The notes under the pieces: generated by a model
What the model was told of the DNA's origin: nothing
Databases searched by the model: none
What the model saw: only the letters and a program-made list of their open reading frames with translations
Shown: in pieces, positions 50,705 through 58,731 of the stretch
Position numbering within the stretch: the first letter of the stretch is position 1
Layout of the letters: every line of letters starts with the position of its first letter
NCBI GenBank assembly: GCA_030680795.1
Contig: JAUXUL010000045.1
Location: 62,001 to 126,000, forward strand
DNA: 64,000 nucleotides
Direction: 5' to 3'
Origin: Anaerolineales bacterium
GTDB lineage: Bacteria > Chloroflexota > Anaerolineae > Anaerolineales > Villigracilaceae
Translations under genes and position numbers: made by a program

Positions 50705-51652
50705 ATGAATAAAATAATTTTGCAAAGTAAAGTCGTGGCACGGCTTGACCAAAACGCGGCGGCTATATATTTGACTTCGCTGAATAGCGAAAGCGGACGG
50801 CGAACGATGAAACAAGCATTGAACGTTTGCGCCGGCTTGCTGGGCAATGACGCGAACGCAATAACGTTTGACTGGAGTCAAGTCCGCTTTCAACACGTGA
50901 CCGCGATCCGTTCAAAACTCACGGAAGTTTATAAACCTGCGAGTGTAAATAAAATGCTTGCGGCGTTGCGTGGTGTTTTGCGTTCTGCTTGGCAGTCTGG
51001 ATATATGTCCGCTGAAGACTTTCACAAAGCGGCAAGCGTGAAAGGTGTGAAAGGCGAAACGTTACCGGCTGGGCGTGAATTGACAAGCGGCGAAATATCC
51101 GCGCTTATGGCTGAATGTGAACATGACGTAACGAACGCGGGCGCAAGGGACGCGGCTATTGTGGGGCTTATGTATTCTTGTGGCTTGCGGCGTGAAGAAG
51201 TGGTAACGCTTGACCTGGCTGACTATGGCACGGAAGACGGGCGGCTTGTGGTGCGTGGCAAAGGCAACAAAGAACGCCTGGCATGGATAACAGGCGGCGC
51301 GGCGCGTGCTATGGCGGACTGGCTGACTGTGCGCGGTGAGGATCCGGGCGCGTTATTCGTGGCAGTGAATAAGTCGGGGCGCATGTCTTCACGTGAACAC
51401 ATGACGCCGAAGACCATCTATACCATGCTGGCAAAGCGTGCGACCGAAGCGGGCGTGAAGTCTTTTAGTCCGCATGACATGCGCCGAACGTTTGTTAGTG
51501 ACCTGCTTGACGCGGGCGCGGATATAACGACCGTGTCAAGAATGGCGGGACATGCGAACGTAACCACAACGTCACGCTATGACCGAAGACCTGAAGACGC
51601 AAAACGCAAAGCGGCGTCATTGTTACACGTGCCTTATGCTGGGCGTGCATAA
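50705..51652 (+). CDS. Tyrosine recombinase (right integrase)
   Basis: 315 residues. N-terminal core-binding domain to ~115 (RRTMKQALNVCAGLL ... SVNKMLAALRGVLRSAWQSG). The catalytic set is complete: YSCGLRREEVVTLDLADY (Arg), RGKGNKERLAWI (Lys), FSPHDMRRTFVSDLL (His-Arg), RMAGHANVTTTSRYDRR (His and Tyr). It differs substantially from the left integrase. It sits next to attR and is directed outward, downstream of the repressor-controlled promoter. It could serve excision, dimer resolution or a second site preference. Confidence 0.94.
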   Translation: MNKIILQSKVVARLDQNAAAIYLTSLNSESGRRTMKQALNVCAGLLGNDANAITFDWSQVRFQHVTAIRSKLTEVYKPASVNKMLAALRGVLRSAWQSGYMSAEDFHKAASVKGVKGETLPAGRELTSGEISALMAECEHDVTNAGARDAAIVGLMYSCGLRREEVVTLDLADYGTEDGRLVVRGKGNKERLAWITGGAARAMADWLTVRGEDPGALFVAVNKSGRMSSREHMTPKTIYTMLAKRATEAGVKSFSPHDMRRTFVSDLLDAGADITTVSRMAGHANVTTTSRYDRRPEDAKRKAASLLHVPYAGRA

Positions 51653-51690
51653 ACACATGACTCGTAATATTTCAATTCTCAACAAATAAC

Positions 51691-51722
51691 AAAACGCCCT
51701 ACCTGTGACGGTAGAACGTTTC
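51691..51722 (+). terminator. Probable terminator after the right integrase
   Basis: aacg-cc-ctacc - tgtgac - ggtag-aa-cgtt, two-part stem followed by TTTC. The motif TGTGACGGTAG here also occurs at 44635-44645 near the other end of the element. Confidence 0.5.
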
Positions 51723-51767
51723 GACATTGCCATATATAGCGTTGACGTTCAAAGCAATATGACGGCT

Positions 51768-51846
51768 ATCCTAAGTCATGCCTGTCTGCCAGTTCCAGCA
51801 CATCCCCGGTTGCGTGATTTGGTGTGCAATGAGCGGCGGAATTATA
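51768..51846. repeat. attR: 79-bp direct repeat, right copy
   Basis: Identical to 43286-43364. It holds a 40-bp fragment of the tRNA-Leu 5' half and its original upstream 39 bp; the anticodon stem is broken, so it is not a functional tRNA. Confidence 0.95.
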
Positions 51847-51967
51847 CTGCCTAATTTGTAGATTTGGAATTTTTTAGCAGGTGTTTTTTTGCTAAATTTA
51901 ACGAAAAGAGTGAAGCCCATGCTTTTGCAGTTATAATAGCGCCTATTAATAAAGGAGAAACTATTAC

Positions 51968-52432
51968 ATGCCCATCTCTTCTGGAATCCCTGCGCCCGGT
52001 TTTGAATTGTTGGATGACGCGAATACGCCGCGCAAACTTTCTGACTACCGTGGGAAAAATGTTGTACTTTATTTTTATCCAAAGGATGATACACCGGGCT
52101 GTACAAAGGAAGCCTGCAATTTTCGGGATGATTATTCTGCTTATGAAAAGGCTGGGGTGGCGATTCTAGGAGTTAGCCCCGATTCGGTTGAGTCGCACGT
52201 GAAATTCAAGAAGAAATTTCAACTGCAATTCCCGCTTCTTGCTGACGATGGACATAAGGTCTGTGACCTTTATGGGGTTTGGGGTCCGAAGAAATTAATG
52301 GGCAGGGAATATGAAGGGGTTCTGCGCACTACCTTTTTGATTGATGCGGATGGGAATATTAAACGGGTCTTCGAGAACGTGCGCCCAGCCGAACATAGTG
52401 TGGAGTTGTTGGCTGAGCTGAGAGTAAAATAA
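51968..52432 (+). CDS. bcp: Thiol peroxidase of the Bcp/PrxQ type
   Basis: 154 residues, start behind AAAGGAG. It reduces hydrogen and organic peroxides with thioredoxin-type donors. Visible: GIPAPGFELLDDANTPRKLSDYRGKNVVLYFYPKDDTPGCTKEACNFRDDY, with the peroxidatic cysteine in TPGCT and a resolving cysteine five residues on, then GVSPDSVESHVKFKKKFQLQFPLLADD. A standalone gene between the element and the cox cluster; its role in oxidative defence suits an aerobic lifestyle. Confidence 0.95.
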   Translation: MPISSGIPAPGFELLDDANTPRKLSDYRGKNVVLYFYPKDDTPGCTKEACNFRDDYSAYEKAGVAILGVSPDSVESHVKFKKKFQLQFPLLADDGHKVCDLYGVWGPKKLMGREYEGVLRTTFLIDADGNIKRVFENVRPAEHSVELLAELRVK

Positions 52433-52470
52433 CAGTATTGTCAATTGAGATGCAGGGTTATGGTTCAAAC

Positions 52471-52490
52471 AACTGCCGACGGCAGTTTTG
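52471..52490 (+). terminator. Terminator after bcp
   Basis: aactgcc - gac - ggcagtt, 7-bp stem followed by TTTGG. Short but well placed. Confidence 0.6.
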
Positions 52491-52607
52491 GAAAAGCTGT
52501 CGGCTTGATTCCACCTGATGGATAGGAGCAGGTTTAGTAAAAGAAGATGCGTACAATGTCCACAATAAGTAGTGACAAATCGGCATTCATTTGGTATATT
52601 AGTGTGG

Positions 52608-52652
52608 TTGTGAAAATATAGACAAATCATACAATAATAGTCGGAATTATTG
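52608..52652 (+). promoter_or_regulatory. Promoter of the cox cluster with overlapping inverted repeat
   Basis: TTGTGA (52608-52613), 16 bp, TACAAT (52630-52635). caataat-agtcgga-attattg (52632-52652) overlaps the -10 and could bind a regulator. coxB starts 75 bp after the -10. Confidence 0.5.
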
Positions 52653-52709
52653 ACATAGTAAAATCAGGGAGGTTTTCCCCGTTTTGATTTTTATCAGAGG
52701 AGAGAGCGT

Positions 52710-53723
52710 ATGCGTCACTTTATAATCGTGGGAATTTTGGTCATTGTGATGGCCATTCTCACTTATGTCGGATTGGATGTTGCTGGGATAGCTACCCAGA
52801 TGCATCCTATTGCGGCTAGTTTGCAGTCAGTGTCTATTGACTGGTTGTGGAACAGGGAGATCATTGCGATATCGTTCCTGTTCGCGCTCATTATTGTGCC
52901 GATGACTTATAGTTTGATCGTCTTTCGGCGCAGAAAGGGCGAAACCGGCGATGGCGAACATTTTGAAGGCAACACCACTTTGGAGATCACATGGACTGTG
53001 CTCCCACTCTTTGCGGTGTTGGCTTTTGCTTATATGGGCGCTTACTCGCTGGGTGAAATAAACCGTGTGGATCCGGATGCACTGGTGATAAAGGTGAAAG
53101 CCCAGCAATTCACCTGGACTTTCGAATATCCAGAATATGAAATCGTTTCCAAGGAATTGCATTTGCCCGTGGATCAACAGGTTGTGCTAAAAATGGAATC
53201 AGGGGATGTGATCCACTCATTTTGGGTTCCTGAATTTCGCGTCAAACAGGACGTTGTGCCTGGGCGTGTGACCGAGTACAGGATCACCCCGACGCTGGTT
53301 GGCGATTATAAAGTCCGTTGTGCGGAATTATGCGGCGCTTCCCACTATAGTATGGAAAACCTTGTCATTGTGAATACACAGGCTGACTATGATGCCTGGA
53401 TCGCGGAACAGCGAGCGATTGCCGCCGCTTCGCAGACTCCTGAAGGACGAGGTCAACTTCTTACGGTGAAAAACGGCTGTATCGGTTGTCATTCTGTGGA
53501 CGGCTCAAAACTGGTTGGACCTTCCTGGCAGGGTATTGATGGATCCACACGTGATTTTGCTGACGGTACATCCGCAATCGCTGATGATGCGTACATCATC
53601 GAATCCATTCGTAACCCGCAGGCGCGTGAAGTGACTGGTTTCTCGCCATCCTCCATGCCGCCTTACACATTAACTGATGAAGAGATCGCGAATATCATTG
53701 CGTATATTAAAACGCTTAAATAA
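52710..53723 (+). CDS. coxB: Cytochrome c oxidase subunit II with fused cytochrome c domain
   Basis: 337 residues. Two N-terminal membrane helices are followed by the extracellular CuA cupredoxin domain (VHSFWVPEFRVKQDVVPG..., CAELCGASHYSM with both CuA cysteines, histidine and methionine). A C-terminal monoheme cytochrome c has NGCIGCHSVDGSKLVGP and the distal methionine in PSSMPPYTL. This is the caa3 arrangement: it takes electrons from an external donor and passes them to subunit I. First gene of the cox cluster. Confidence 0.96.
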   Translation: MRHFIIVGILVIVMAILTYVGLDVAGIATQMHPIAASLQSVSIDWLWNREIIAISFLFALIIVPMTYSLIVFRRRKGETGDGEHFEGNTTLEITWTVLPLFAVLAFAYMGAYSLGEINRVDPDALVIKVKAQQFTWTFEYPEYEIVSKELHLPVDQQVVLKMESGDVIHSFWVPEFRVKQDVVPGRVTEYRITPTLVGDYKVRCAELCGASHYSMENLVIVNTQADYDAWIAEQRAIAAASQTPEGRGQLLTVKNGCIGCHSVDGSKLVGPSWQGIDGSTRDFADGTSAIADDAYIIESIRNPQAREVTGFSPSSMPPYTLTDEEIANIIAYIKTLK

Positions 53724-53744
53724 TTGGCAGAGAGGAAATAAATA

Positions 53745-55979
53745 ATGAAAAATGTATCGCCTGTAGTCCGTGGCTGGTTGTTTTTTGCCATTGGATTTAT
53801 TGTGGCCTATAGTATAGGTATAGGTTTGGTTTTTGTAGCAAGCGGTTCTTTGGTGTATTCTCATTTAGTGACATGGATATTAGCGAGTTTCGCTGGCGCA
53901 ACTGCTTATTCTTGGGGGGCTTCAGGGTTTAGTCAGCTTACAAAAGGTTTAGTTTGGCTTGGCCTTGGCGCATTAGCTGGTTTTGCACTGGGTCTGGTAG
54001 TTGAATTGGTCGTGCAAGGCTCCCTGAATTGGGTGGCGCCAATTGCAAGTTTGTTTGCCCTGTTATTTGGTTTTACAGGTTTCTTTTTGGGAGTGGCTGG
54101 TAACAACGCTGTATCCAAAGGATTGATCTCGCAAATTAGTGGTACTTTAATTGGCGCAATTTTTGTAACAGTCATTCGTGTATTAATGGGTTTGGAATGG
54201 AAAGGCCCATTTATATTTACCGAGCCAGCCTGGGTTTTGGGCGCATTTTTCGGAGTGCTGTTTTTTCTCGCGGGAAATGGTTCAGTAAGTGATTGGTTTA
54301 AGTGGGCACGCGGTATTGACACACCCGAACATCACGAAGAACATTATTCAGGTTGGGAGAAATACCTCAATGTTTCTCTTGATCATAAAGTGATCGGTGT
54401 TCAATATACGATCACTGCTTTGTTGCTAATTAGCATCGGCGGCTTGTTTGCGCTGGTATTTCGCACGGAACTTGCCGCTTCTCAATTGCAGTTCCTGACC
54501 ACTGATATGAAGCTGTTTGGTCAGAATGGTCCGCAACTTTACAATACGTTCATGTCCCTGCATGGCATGATTATGATCGTGTCCATTCTTTTGGGTGTTG
54601 CGGGTATCATGAACTATGTGGTCCCGCTTTTACTCGGCGCACAGGATATGGCTTTCCCGCGTTTGAACGCTTTCTCTTTCTGGCTCGCTGTTCCTGCCGC
54701 TGTGCTGTTGTTGATGAGCCTTATCCTCGGTGGTTTTGATACTGGCTGGACAGGATATCCGCCTCTTTCAGCGAAAGCGCCGCTTGGCATCCAGATGTTT
54801 TTCCTGGGTGTTTTCACGGCCGGTTGGTCATCCATTTTAGGCGCTTTGAACATTATTGCAACCGTTATCCGTATGCGCTCCAAAGGCATGATCGCCATGC
54901 GTATGCCCATCTTTGTCTGGGCGGCTGTTGCCACTTCCATCATCTCTCTGACGGCAACACAGTTGATCGGTCTTTCATTCCAATTGGTGATGTTCCAGCG
55001 TCTCTTTGGCATGGGTTTCTTTGACCCTGCCAAGGGCGGCAATCCTGTGCTCTTCCAGCATCTGTTCTGGTTCTATTCACACCCGGCGGTGTATGTCTTC
55101 GTTCTGCCCGGACTCGGGGTGATATCTGAACTTTTGCCTGTCTTTGCCCGCAAGCCCTTGTTTGGTTATCGCTGGGTGGCCATGTCCTCGCTGGGTATCG
55201 CCTTGGTGGGCTTTGTTGTCTGGGCGCACCACATGTTTACCTCCGGCATGAATGAATACCTGCGCCTGCCGTTCATGTATAGCACGCTTTTGGTAGCCAT
55301 TCCAACGGGAGTGAAGTTCTTCTCCTGGGTCGCAACACTTTGGAAAGGCAAAATCGTATTTCCCACGCCGATGTTGTTCGTGTTGGGCGCTATTGTTGTC
55401 TTCCTGCTGGGCGGTCTCACAGGTCCTCCCAATGCCACCGTCTCGGTTGACTTGCACCTGCATGATACATACTTCATTGTCGGTCATTTCCACGATACCA
55501 TCTTCGGCGGATTTGTCTTCCCATTCTTTGCCGCTCTGTATTACTGGTTCCCCAAGGCGACCGGTCGCCGCATGAATGAGACACTCGGCAAGATCCATTT
55601 TTGGCTGATGACTCCCTCGTTCTTTATCCTGACCTTCGGCATGATGCGCATCGGGCTGCTTGGTATGCGCCGACGCATCGCGGACTATGATCCCGGTCTT
55701 GGTTTTGACGCAACCCATCTCGTTTTGACCATTGCAGGTTATCTCATCGGTCTCTCGGTGTTGATCTTTATTTACAACTTCTTCAACAGCATCAAGAACG
55801 GCGATAAAGCGGAAGGTAATGTCTGGAATTCCCGCTCGCCTGAATGGCAGGTTCCTTCACCGATGCCCATGCACAACTACGACCAGCCCTTTGAAGTTGT
55901 TGGCGAGCCGTATGATTATGGTTTGCCAGGTTCGCAGTATGTTGAATTCGCCGCGCCTGCCAAAAGCAAGCATAACTAA
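53745..55979 (+). CDS. coxA: Cytochrome c oxidase subunit I, A2 type, with N-terminal membrane extension
   Basis: 744 residues. The first ~200 form six extra hydrophobic segments (GWLFFAIGFIVAYSIGIGLVFV through AWVLGAFFGVLFFLAGNG) not part of the usual subunit. The core begins at WEKYLNVSLDHKVIGVQYT. Heme and copper ligands are present: LHGMIMIVS, WFYSHPAVYVFVLPG, VWAHHMFTSG and HDTYFIVGHFHDTIFGG. YSHPxVY in place of GHPEVY is the hallmark of A2-type heme-copper oxidases, which lack the D-channel glutamate. It reduces O2 and pumps protons. Confidence 0.95.
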   Translation: MKNVSPVVRGWLFFAIGFIVAYSIGIGLVFVASGSLVYSHLVTWILASFAGATAYSWGASGFSQLTKGLVWLGLGALAGFALGLVVELVVQGSLNWVAPIASLFALLFGFTGFFLGVAGNNAVSKGLISQISGTLIGAIFVTVIRVLMGLEWKGPFIFTEPAWVLGAFFGVLFFLAGNGSVSDWFKWARGIDTPEHHEEHYSGWEKYLNVSLDHKVIGVQYTITALLLISIGGLFALVFRTELAASQLQFLTTDMKLFGQNGPQLYNTFMSLHGMIMIVSILLGVAGIMNYVVPLLLGAQDMAFPRLNAFSFWLAVPAAVLLLMSLILGGFDTGWTGYPPLSAKAPLGIQMFFLGVFTAGWSSILGALNIIATVIRMRSKGMIAMRMPIFVWAAVATSIISLTATQLIGLSFQLVMFQRLFGMGFFDPAKGGNPVLFQHLFWFYSHPAVYVFVLPGLGVISELLPVFARKPLFGYRWVAMSSLGIALVGFVVWAHHMFTSGMNEYLRLPFMYSTLLVAIPTGVKFFSWVATLWKGKIVFPTPMLFVLGAIVVFLLGGLTGPPNATVSVDLHLHDTYFIVGHFHDTIFGGFVFPFFAALYYWFPKATGRRMNETLGKIHFWLMTPSFFILTFGMMRIGLLGMRRRIADYDPGLGFDATHLVLTIAGYLIGLSVLIFIYNFFNSIKNGDKAEGNVWNSRSPEWQVPSPMPMHNYDQPFEVVGEPYDYGLPGSQYVEFAAPAKSKHN

Positions 55980-55993
55980 AGGGGAGGATTCCA

Positions 55994-56761
55994 ATGTCAC
56001 ATAGATTAGATAAATTTTCCGCTTTCCGCCAGGGGCTGGTGATCTTTGTTTACCTCGCCGTCCTAACCGCGCTGGAGTATTTTGTGGCGGTTACTTTCAA
56101 AGCTGTTTCCATTCTCGTTGTGGTCGCGGTCATCAAGGTTGCACTTGTCATGTATTATTACATGCACATTTACAAATTGAATGAAGAGAGTGACGCTGAA
56201 CCTCACTCATACTCATTCAAGACCGGCACCAACCGCCTCGGTTTGTGGCTCTTCCTGCTCTCCGACTCTTTTGTCTTCGCAGGTTTGTTAACCGCTCGCG
56301 TCAACCTGCTTGGACTCACCCGTCCGCATTTGAATCAAATTCTCGGACTGGCCGTGACTGCCGTGCTTTTGAGCTCCTCATTCTTCATGAATCGCGGGGA
56401 AACCGCCATGGTGCATGGTGACAAAAAGGGTTTTATAAGGAATACCATCATCACCTTTGTGCTGGGCCTCGGCTTTTTGCTGGGTGTAGTCGCTGTGGAA
56501 TGGCCTCTCGCCGCTGAGGAAGGGCTTACCGCCGGCAGCGGCGCGGCTGGCGCAGTCTTCTACATGATGACCGGCATGCATGCTTTCCATGTCTTCACTG
56601 GCTTGATCCTCCTGCTGGTTGTGCTGTATAAGACGCGTAAAGATAAATATTCTGCTGAAAAGCATTGGGGAGTGGAAGCCGCCGCCGTGTACTGGCACTT
56701 CGTAGATCTCGTTTGGATTATCTTCTACCCAGCCTTGTATTTGATCGGAACCGCTCTGTAA
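55994..56761 (+). CDS. Fused cytochrome c oxidase subunits IV and III
   Basis: 255 residues. Residues ~1-70 hold the two helices of the small prokaryotic subunit IV (YLAVLTALEYFVAVTFKAVSILVVVAVIKVALVMYYYMHI). The rest is subunit III with five helices: RLGLWLFLLSDSFVFAGLLTAR, FYMMTGMHAFHVFTGLILLL and GVEAAAVYWHFVDLVWIIFYPALYL. The fusion explains why no separate coxD is present. It starts 14 bp after coxA and is followed by a strong terminator, closing the first part of the cluster. Confidence 0.93.
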   Translation: MSHRLDKFSAFRQGLVIFVYLAVLTALEYFVAVTFKAVSILVVVAVIKVALVMYYYMHIYKLNEESDAEPHSYSFKTGTNRLGLWLFLLSDSFVFAGLLTARVNLLGLTRPHLNQILGLAVTAVLLSSSFFMNRGETAMVHGDKKGFIRNTIITFVLGLGFLLGVVAVEWPLAAEEGLTAGSGAAGAVFYMMTGMHAFHVFTGLILLLVVLYKTRKDKYSAEKHWGVEAAAVYWHFVDLVWIIFYPALYLIGTAL

Positions 56762-56820
56762 GTTTGTTGGTTCCTGAAGCTGGCTGCTGAAATCTGCAAA
56801 ACGGAATAACGAAAGAAACG

Positions 56821-56852
56821 AACGGGGCGGCCTGGGAGGGTCGCCCCGTTTT
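56821..56852 (+). terminator. Terminator after the oxidase structural genes
   Basis: aacggggcg / cgccccgtt stem with a 12-nt centre, followed by TTTTG. It separates coxBA(IV-III) from the assembly genes. Confidence 0.8.
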
Positions 56853-56865
56853 GAAGTAAAAAATA

Positions 56866-57468
56866 ATGGAAAGAAGAATCATCTGGGTTGGCATAGTTTC
56901 ATTTTTACTGGTTGGTTTTGCTGTTGTGTTTTTTATGCTACTCTCAAAACCTGAAAATTTACGCGGTACGGCTTATGTTTAGCCATATCAAGCGGCGGCA
57001 GAGTTTGAGTTGACCCGCTCAAGCGGCGATGTATTTCGCCTGAGCGGACAGCGTGATAAGATTGTCCTGCTTTTCTTTGGCTATACAAGTTGCCCGGATG
57101 TCTGCCCGACCACACTGGCTGAATTGAACCTGGCATTGAATCAAATCCCTGAAAAAGCCGAACAGGTTCAGGTAGTTTTCGTCACAGTGGATCCCGAAAG
57201 TGATACCGCACAAGCAGTGCAGGCTTATGTCAGCCGTTTCAACCCATCTTTTATTGGCTTGAGCGGCTCACTCGATCAGCTTGAAAAAACCTGGCAGGAT
57301 TATGGCGTGTTCCGCGAAATGGCACAAAATGTCTCAGCCGCTGGCGTAATCATCAATCAGACGGCGCGGGTGACGTTAATCGACACACAGGGCAATATGC
57401 GCCTCTCCTATGGTTTTGGCACCCCAGTGGAAGATATCGTTCACGATCTTAATTTGATATTGAAATAA
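56866..57468 (+). pseudogene. SCO1/SenC copper chaperone gene interrupted by an in-frame TAG
   Basis: From ATG 56866 the frame reads an N-terminal anchor (RRIIWVGIVSFLLVGFAVVFFML), LSKPENLRGTAYV, then TAG at 56980-56982. It continues in the same frame as PYQAAAEFELTRSSGDVFRLSGQ and the thioredoxin-like SCO domain with the copper site FFGYTSCPDVCPTTLA and VTVDPESD. The ORF track shows only the part from 57010. One substitution would restore a normal ~200-residue protein that inserts copper at CuA. Either the gene is newly broken, the stop is read through, or it is a sequence error. A soluble domain without its anchor could still be made from an internal start. Confidence 0.85.
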
Positions 57469-57486
57469 ATACCCGAAAAAAAACTC

Positions 57487-57993
57487 ATGCCTCCCGCCCG
57501 AATTGTAGTAAAACGAATTCTCTTATCCATGTTGATCGGTCTTGCCATTGGCGCTATGATCAACGAGGTGACGTTCCTGTTTTTGCGTGAAACTGCGCGC
57601 GCACCGCAGGTGATCGAACTTATCATACCCAAAGGCACAGCCGAAAGTATTGCACGTGGCGAAACGCCTCCGACCATTCCTGACTCCATGTCCTTTGTCG
57701 TCGGCGATACATTGCTGGTGCAAAATAACGACACAGCAGATCATGAACTCGGTCCGTTGTGGATTCCCGCCGGCACATCCGCCAGCCTGCCCCTGGATAC
57801 GGTTCAATCCTACGCTTATGGCTGCTCATTCCAACCTGGCAATTACTTTGGCCTTGACGTGCGCGAACCTCTCACGCCCGGTACGCGCCTGTATGGAATT
57901 TTATACTCCGGTCTCCCGCTTGGCGTGTTGATCGCCCTCTACGCCCTCGTCATGCCTGCAAAGAAGAAAAATGATCTTCCAGAAAATGTTTAG
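57487..57993 (+). CDS. Membrane-anchored cupredoxin-like protein
   Basis: 168 residues. An N-terminal helix (ILLSMLIGLAIGAMINEVTFLFL) and a C-terminal one (YGILYSGLPLGVLIALYALVM) flank a beta-rich domain: IPDSMSFVVGDTLLVQNNDTADHELGPLWIPAGTSASL ... GCSFQPGNYFGLDV. The H-E-L-G and C..F positions resemble a cupredoxin core, although a full blue-copper ligand set is not certain. It overlaps the SURF1 start by 23 bp and sits in the oxidase assembly operon, suggesting a role in copper handling (inference). Confidence 0.78.
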   Translation: MPPARIVVKRILLSMLIGLAIGAMINEVTFLFLRETARAPQVIELIIPKGTAESIARGETPPTIPDSMSFVVGDTLLVQNNDTADHELGPLWIPAGTSASLPLDTVQSYAYGCSFQPGNYFGLDVREPLTPGTRLYGILYSGLPLGVLIALYALVMPAKKKNDLPENV

Positions 57994-58726
57994 CCGCGCC
58001 TGGTGGTTTACCAGCCTGCTTGTTTTCGCTGGGACTGCATTTTGTATCCGTCTCGGTATCTGGCAGTTGGACAGGCTTGAGCAGCGCCGCGCCTTCAACA
58101 CCCAGGTCGAATCAATGCACGCCGCTGAGATGCTGGACTTGAATAAAGAAATGCCTGAAAACATTCCTACGATGGAATGGCGGGCTGTGACCGTTACCGG
58201 CGAATATTACTTTGCGAATCAAGTCGCATTGCGGAATCAATACAACGGCAGCCAGTATGGCTATCATCTCATCACTCCGCTTCGATATAACCTTTCGACA
58301 GGCTCAGGGCAGGCGGGATCGGCTGTTCTGGTGGACCGCGGCTGGATTCCAGCTGATGGAAATTCCATTCCAGAGGATTGGCGTGATTATGATGAAGAGG
58401 GGACAGTGACTGTCACGGGGCAGATCAGGCTCGGGCAGGTCAAACCAGCTTTCGGCGGAGTCGCAGATGCGCTGCCTGAGAACGGTGAAATGCTTTTTGT
58501 GTGGAACAATCTAAATCTGGAGAATATCTCCGCGCAGCTGCCATATCCCATTCTAAATATTTATGTGCAGCCAAATGCGGATGGCAGCGAGAAAACTCCA
58601 CCGATCCCGTTTCAACCTGTTGTGGAGATCACCGAAGGCTCGCATTTCGGTTATGCTTTGCAATGGTTTTCGTTTGCGGCGATTTTATTTATTGGATATC
58701 CTTTTTATTTGCGAAAGCAGGCTTAG
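57971..58726 (+). CDS. SURF1-family oxidase assembly factor
   Basis: 251 residues. Two membrane helices, near the start (WWFTSLLVFAGTAFCIRLGIWQLDRLEQRRAFN, carrying the family G.WQL.R) and near the end (HFGYALQWFSFAAILFIGYPFYL with the family HxxYAxQWF). The external domain between them has VTVTGEYYFANQVALRNQYNGSQYGYHLITPLR and VLVDRGWIPADG. It assists heme A insertion into subunit I. A dispersed repeat adds STGSGQAG between PLRYNL and SAVLVDRGW without breaking the frame. Confidence 0.92.
   Translation: MIFQKMFSRAWWFTSLLVFAGTAFCIRLGIWQLDRLEQRRAFNTQVESMHAAEMLDLNKEMPENIPTMEWRAVTVTGEYYFANQVALRNQYNGSQYGYHLITPLRYNLSTGSGQAGSAVLVDRGWIPADGNSIPEDWRDYDEEGTVTVTGQIRLGQVKPAFGGVADALPENGEMLFVWNNLNLENISAQLPYPILNIYVQPNADGSEKTPPIPFQPVVEITEGSHFGYALQWFSFAAILFIGYPFYLRKQA
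58291..58310. repeat. Short dispersed repeat inserted in surf1
   Basis: cctttcgacaggctcagggc, same family as in fni and mfd. It encodes LSTGSGQ in this frame. Confidence 0.75.
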
Positions 58727-58731
58727 CGGAA

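Larger units (their letters stand above)
43286..51846. mobile_element. 8.5-kb integrated element in tRNA-Leu (satellite- or prophage-like)
   Basis: Bounded by the 79-bp perfect direct repeats; the unit is 8482 bp counting one copy. Contents in order: tyrosine recombinase, a candidate RNA, unknown protein, possible replication protein, two small proteins, small gene, small and large terminase, lipoprotein, small membrane ORF and XRE repressor (minus strand), second tyrosine recombinase. Host genes lie directly outside both repeats. There is no capsid, portal, tail, lysis or conjugation gene. The identical repeats imply recent insertion. Confidence 0.93.
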
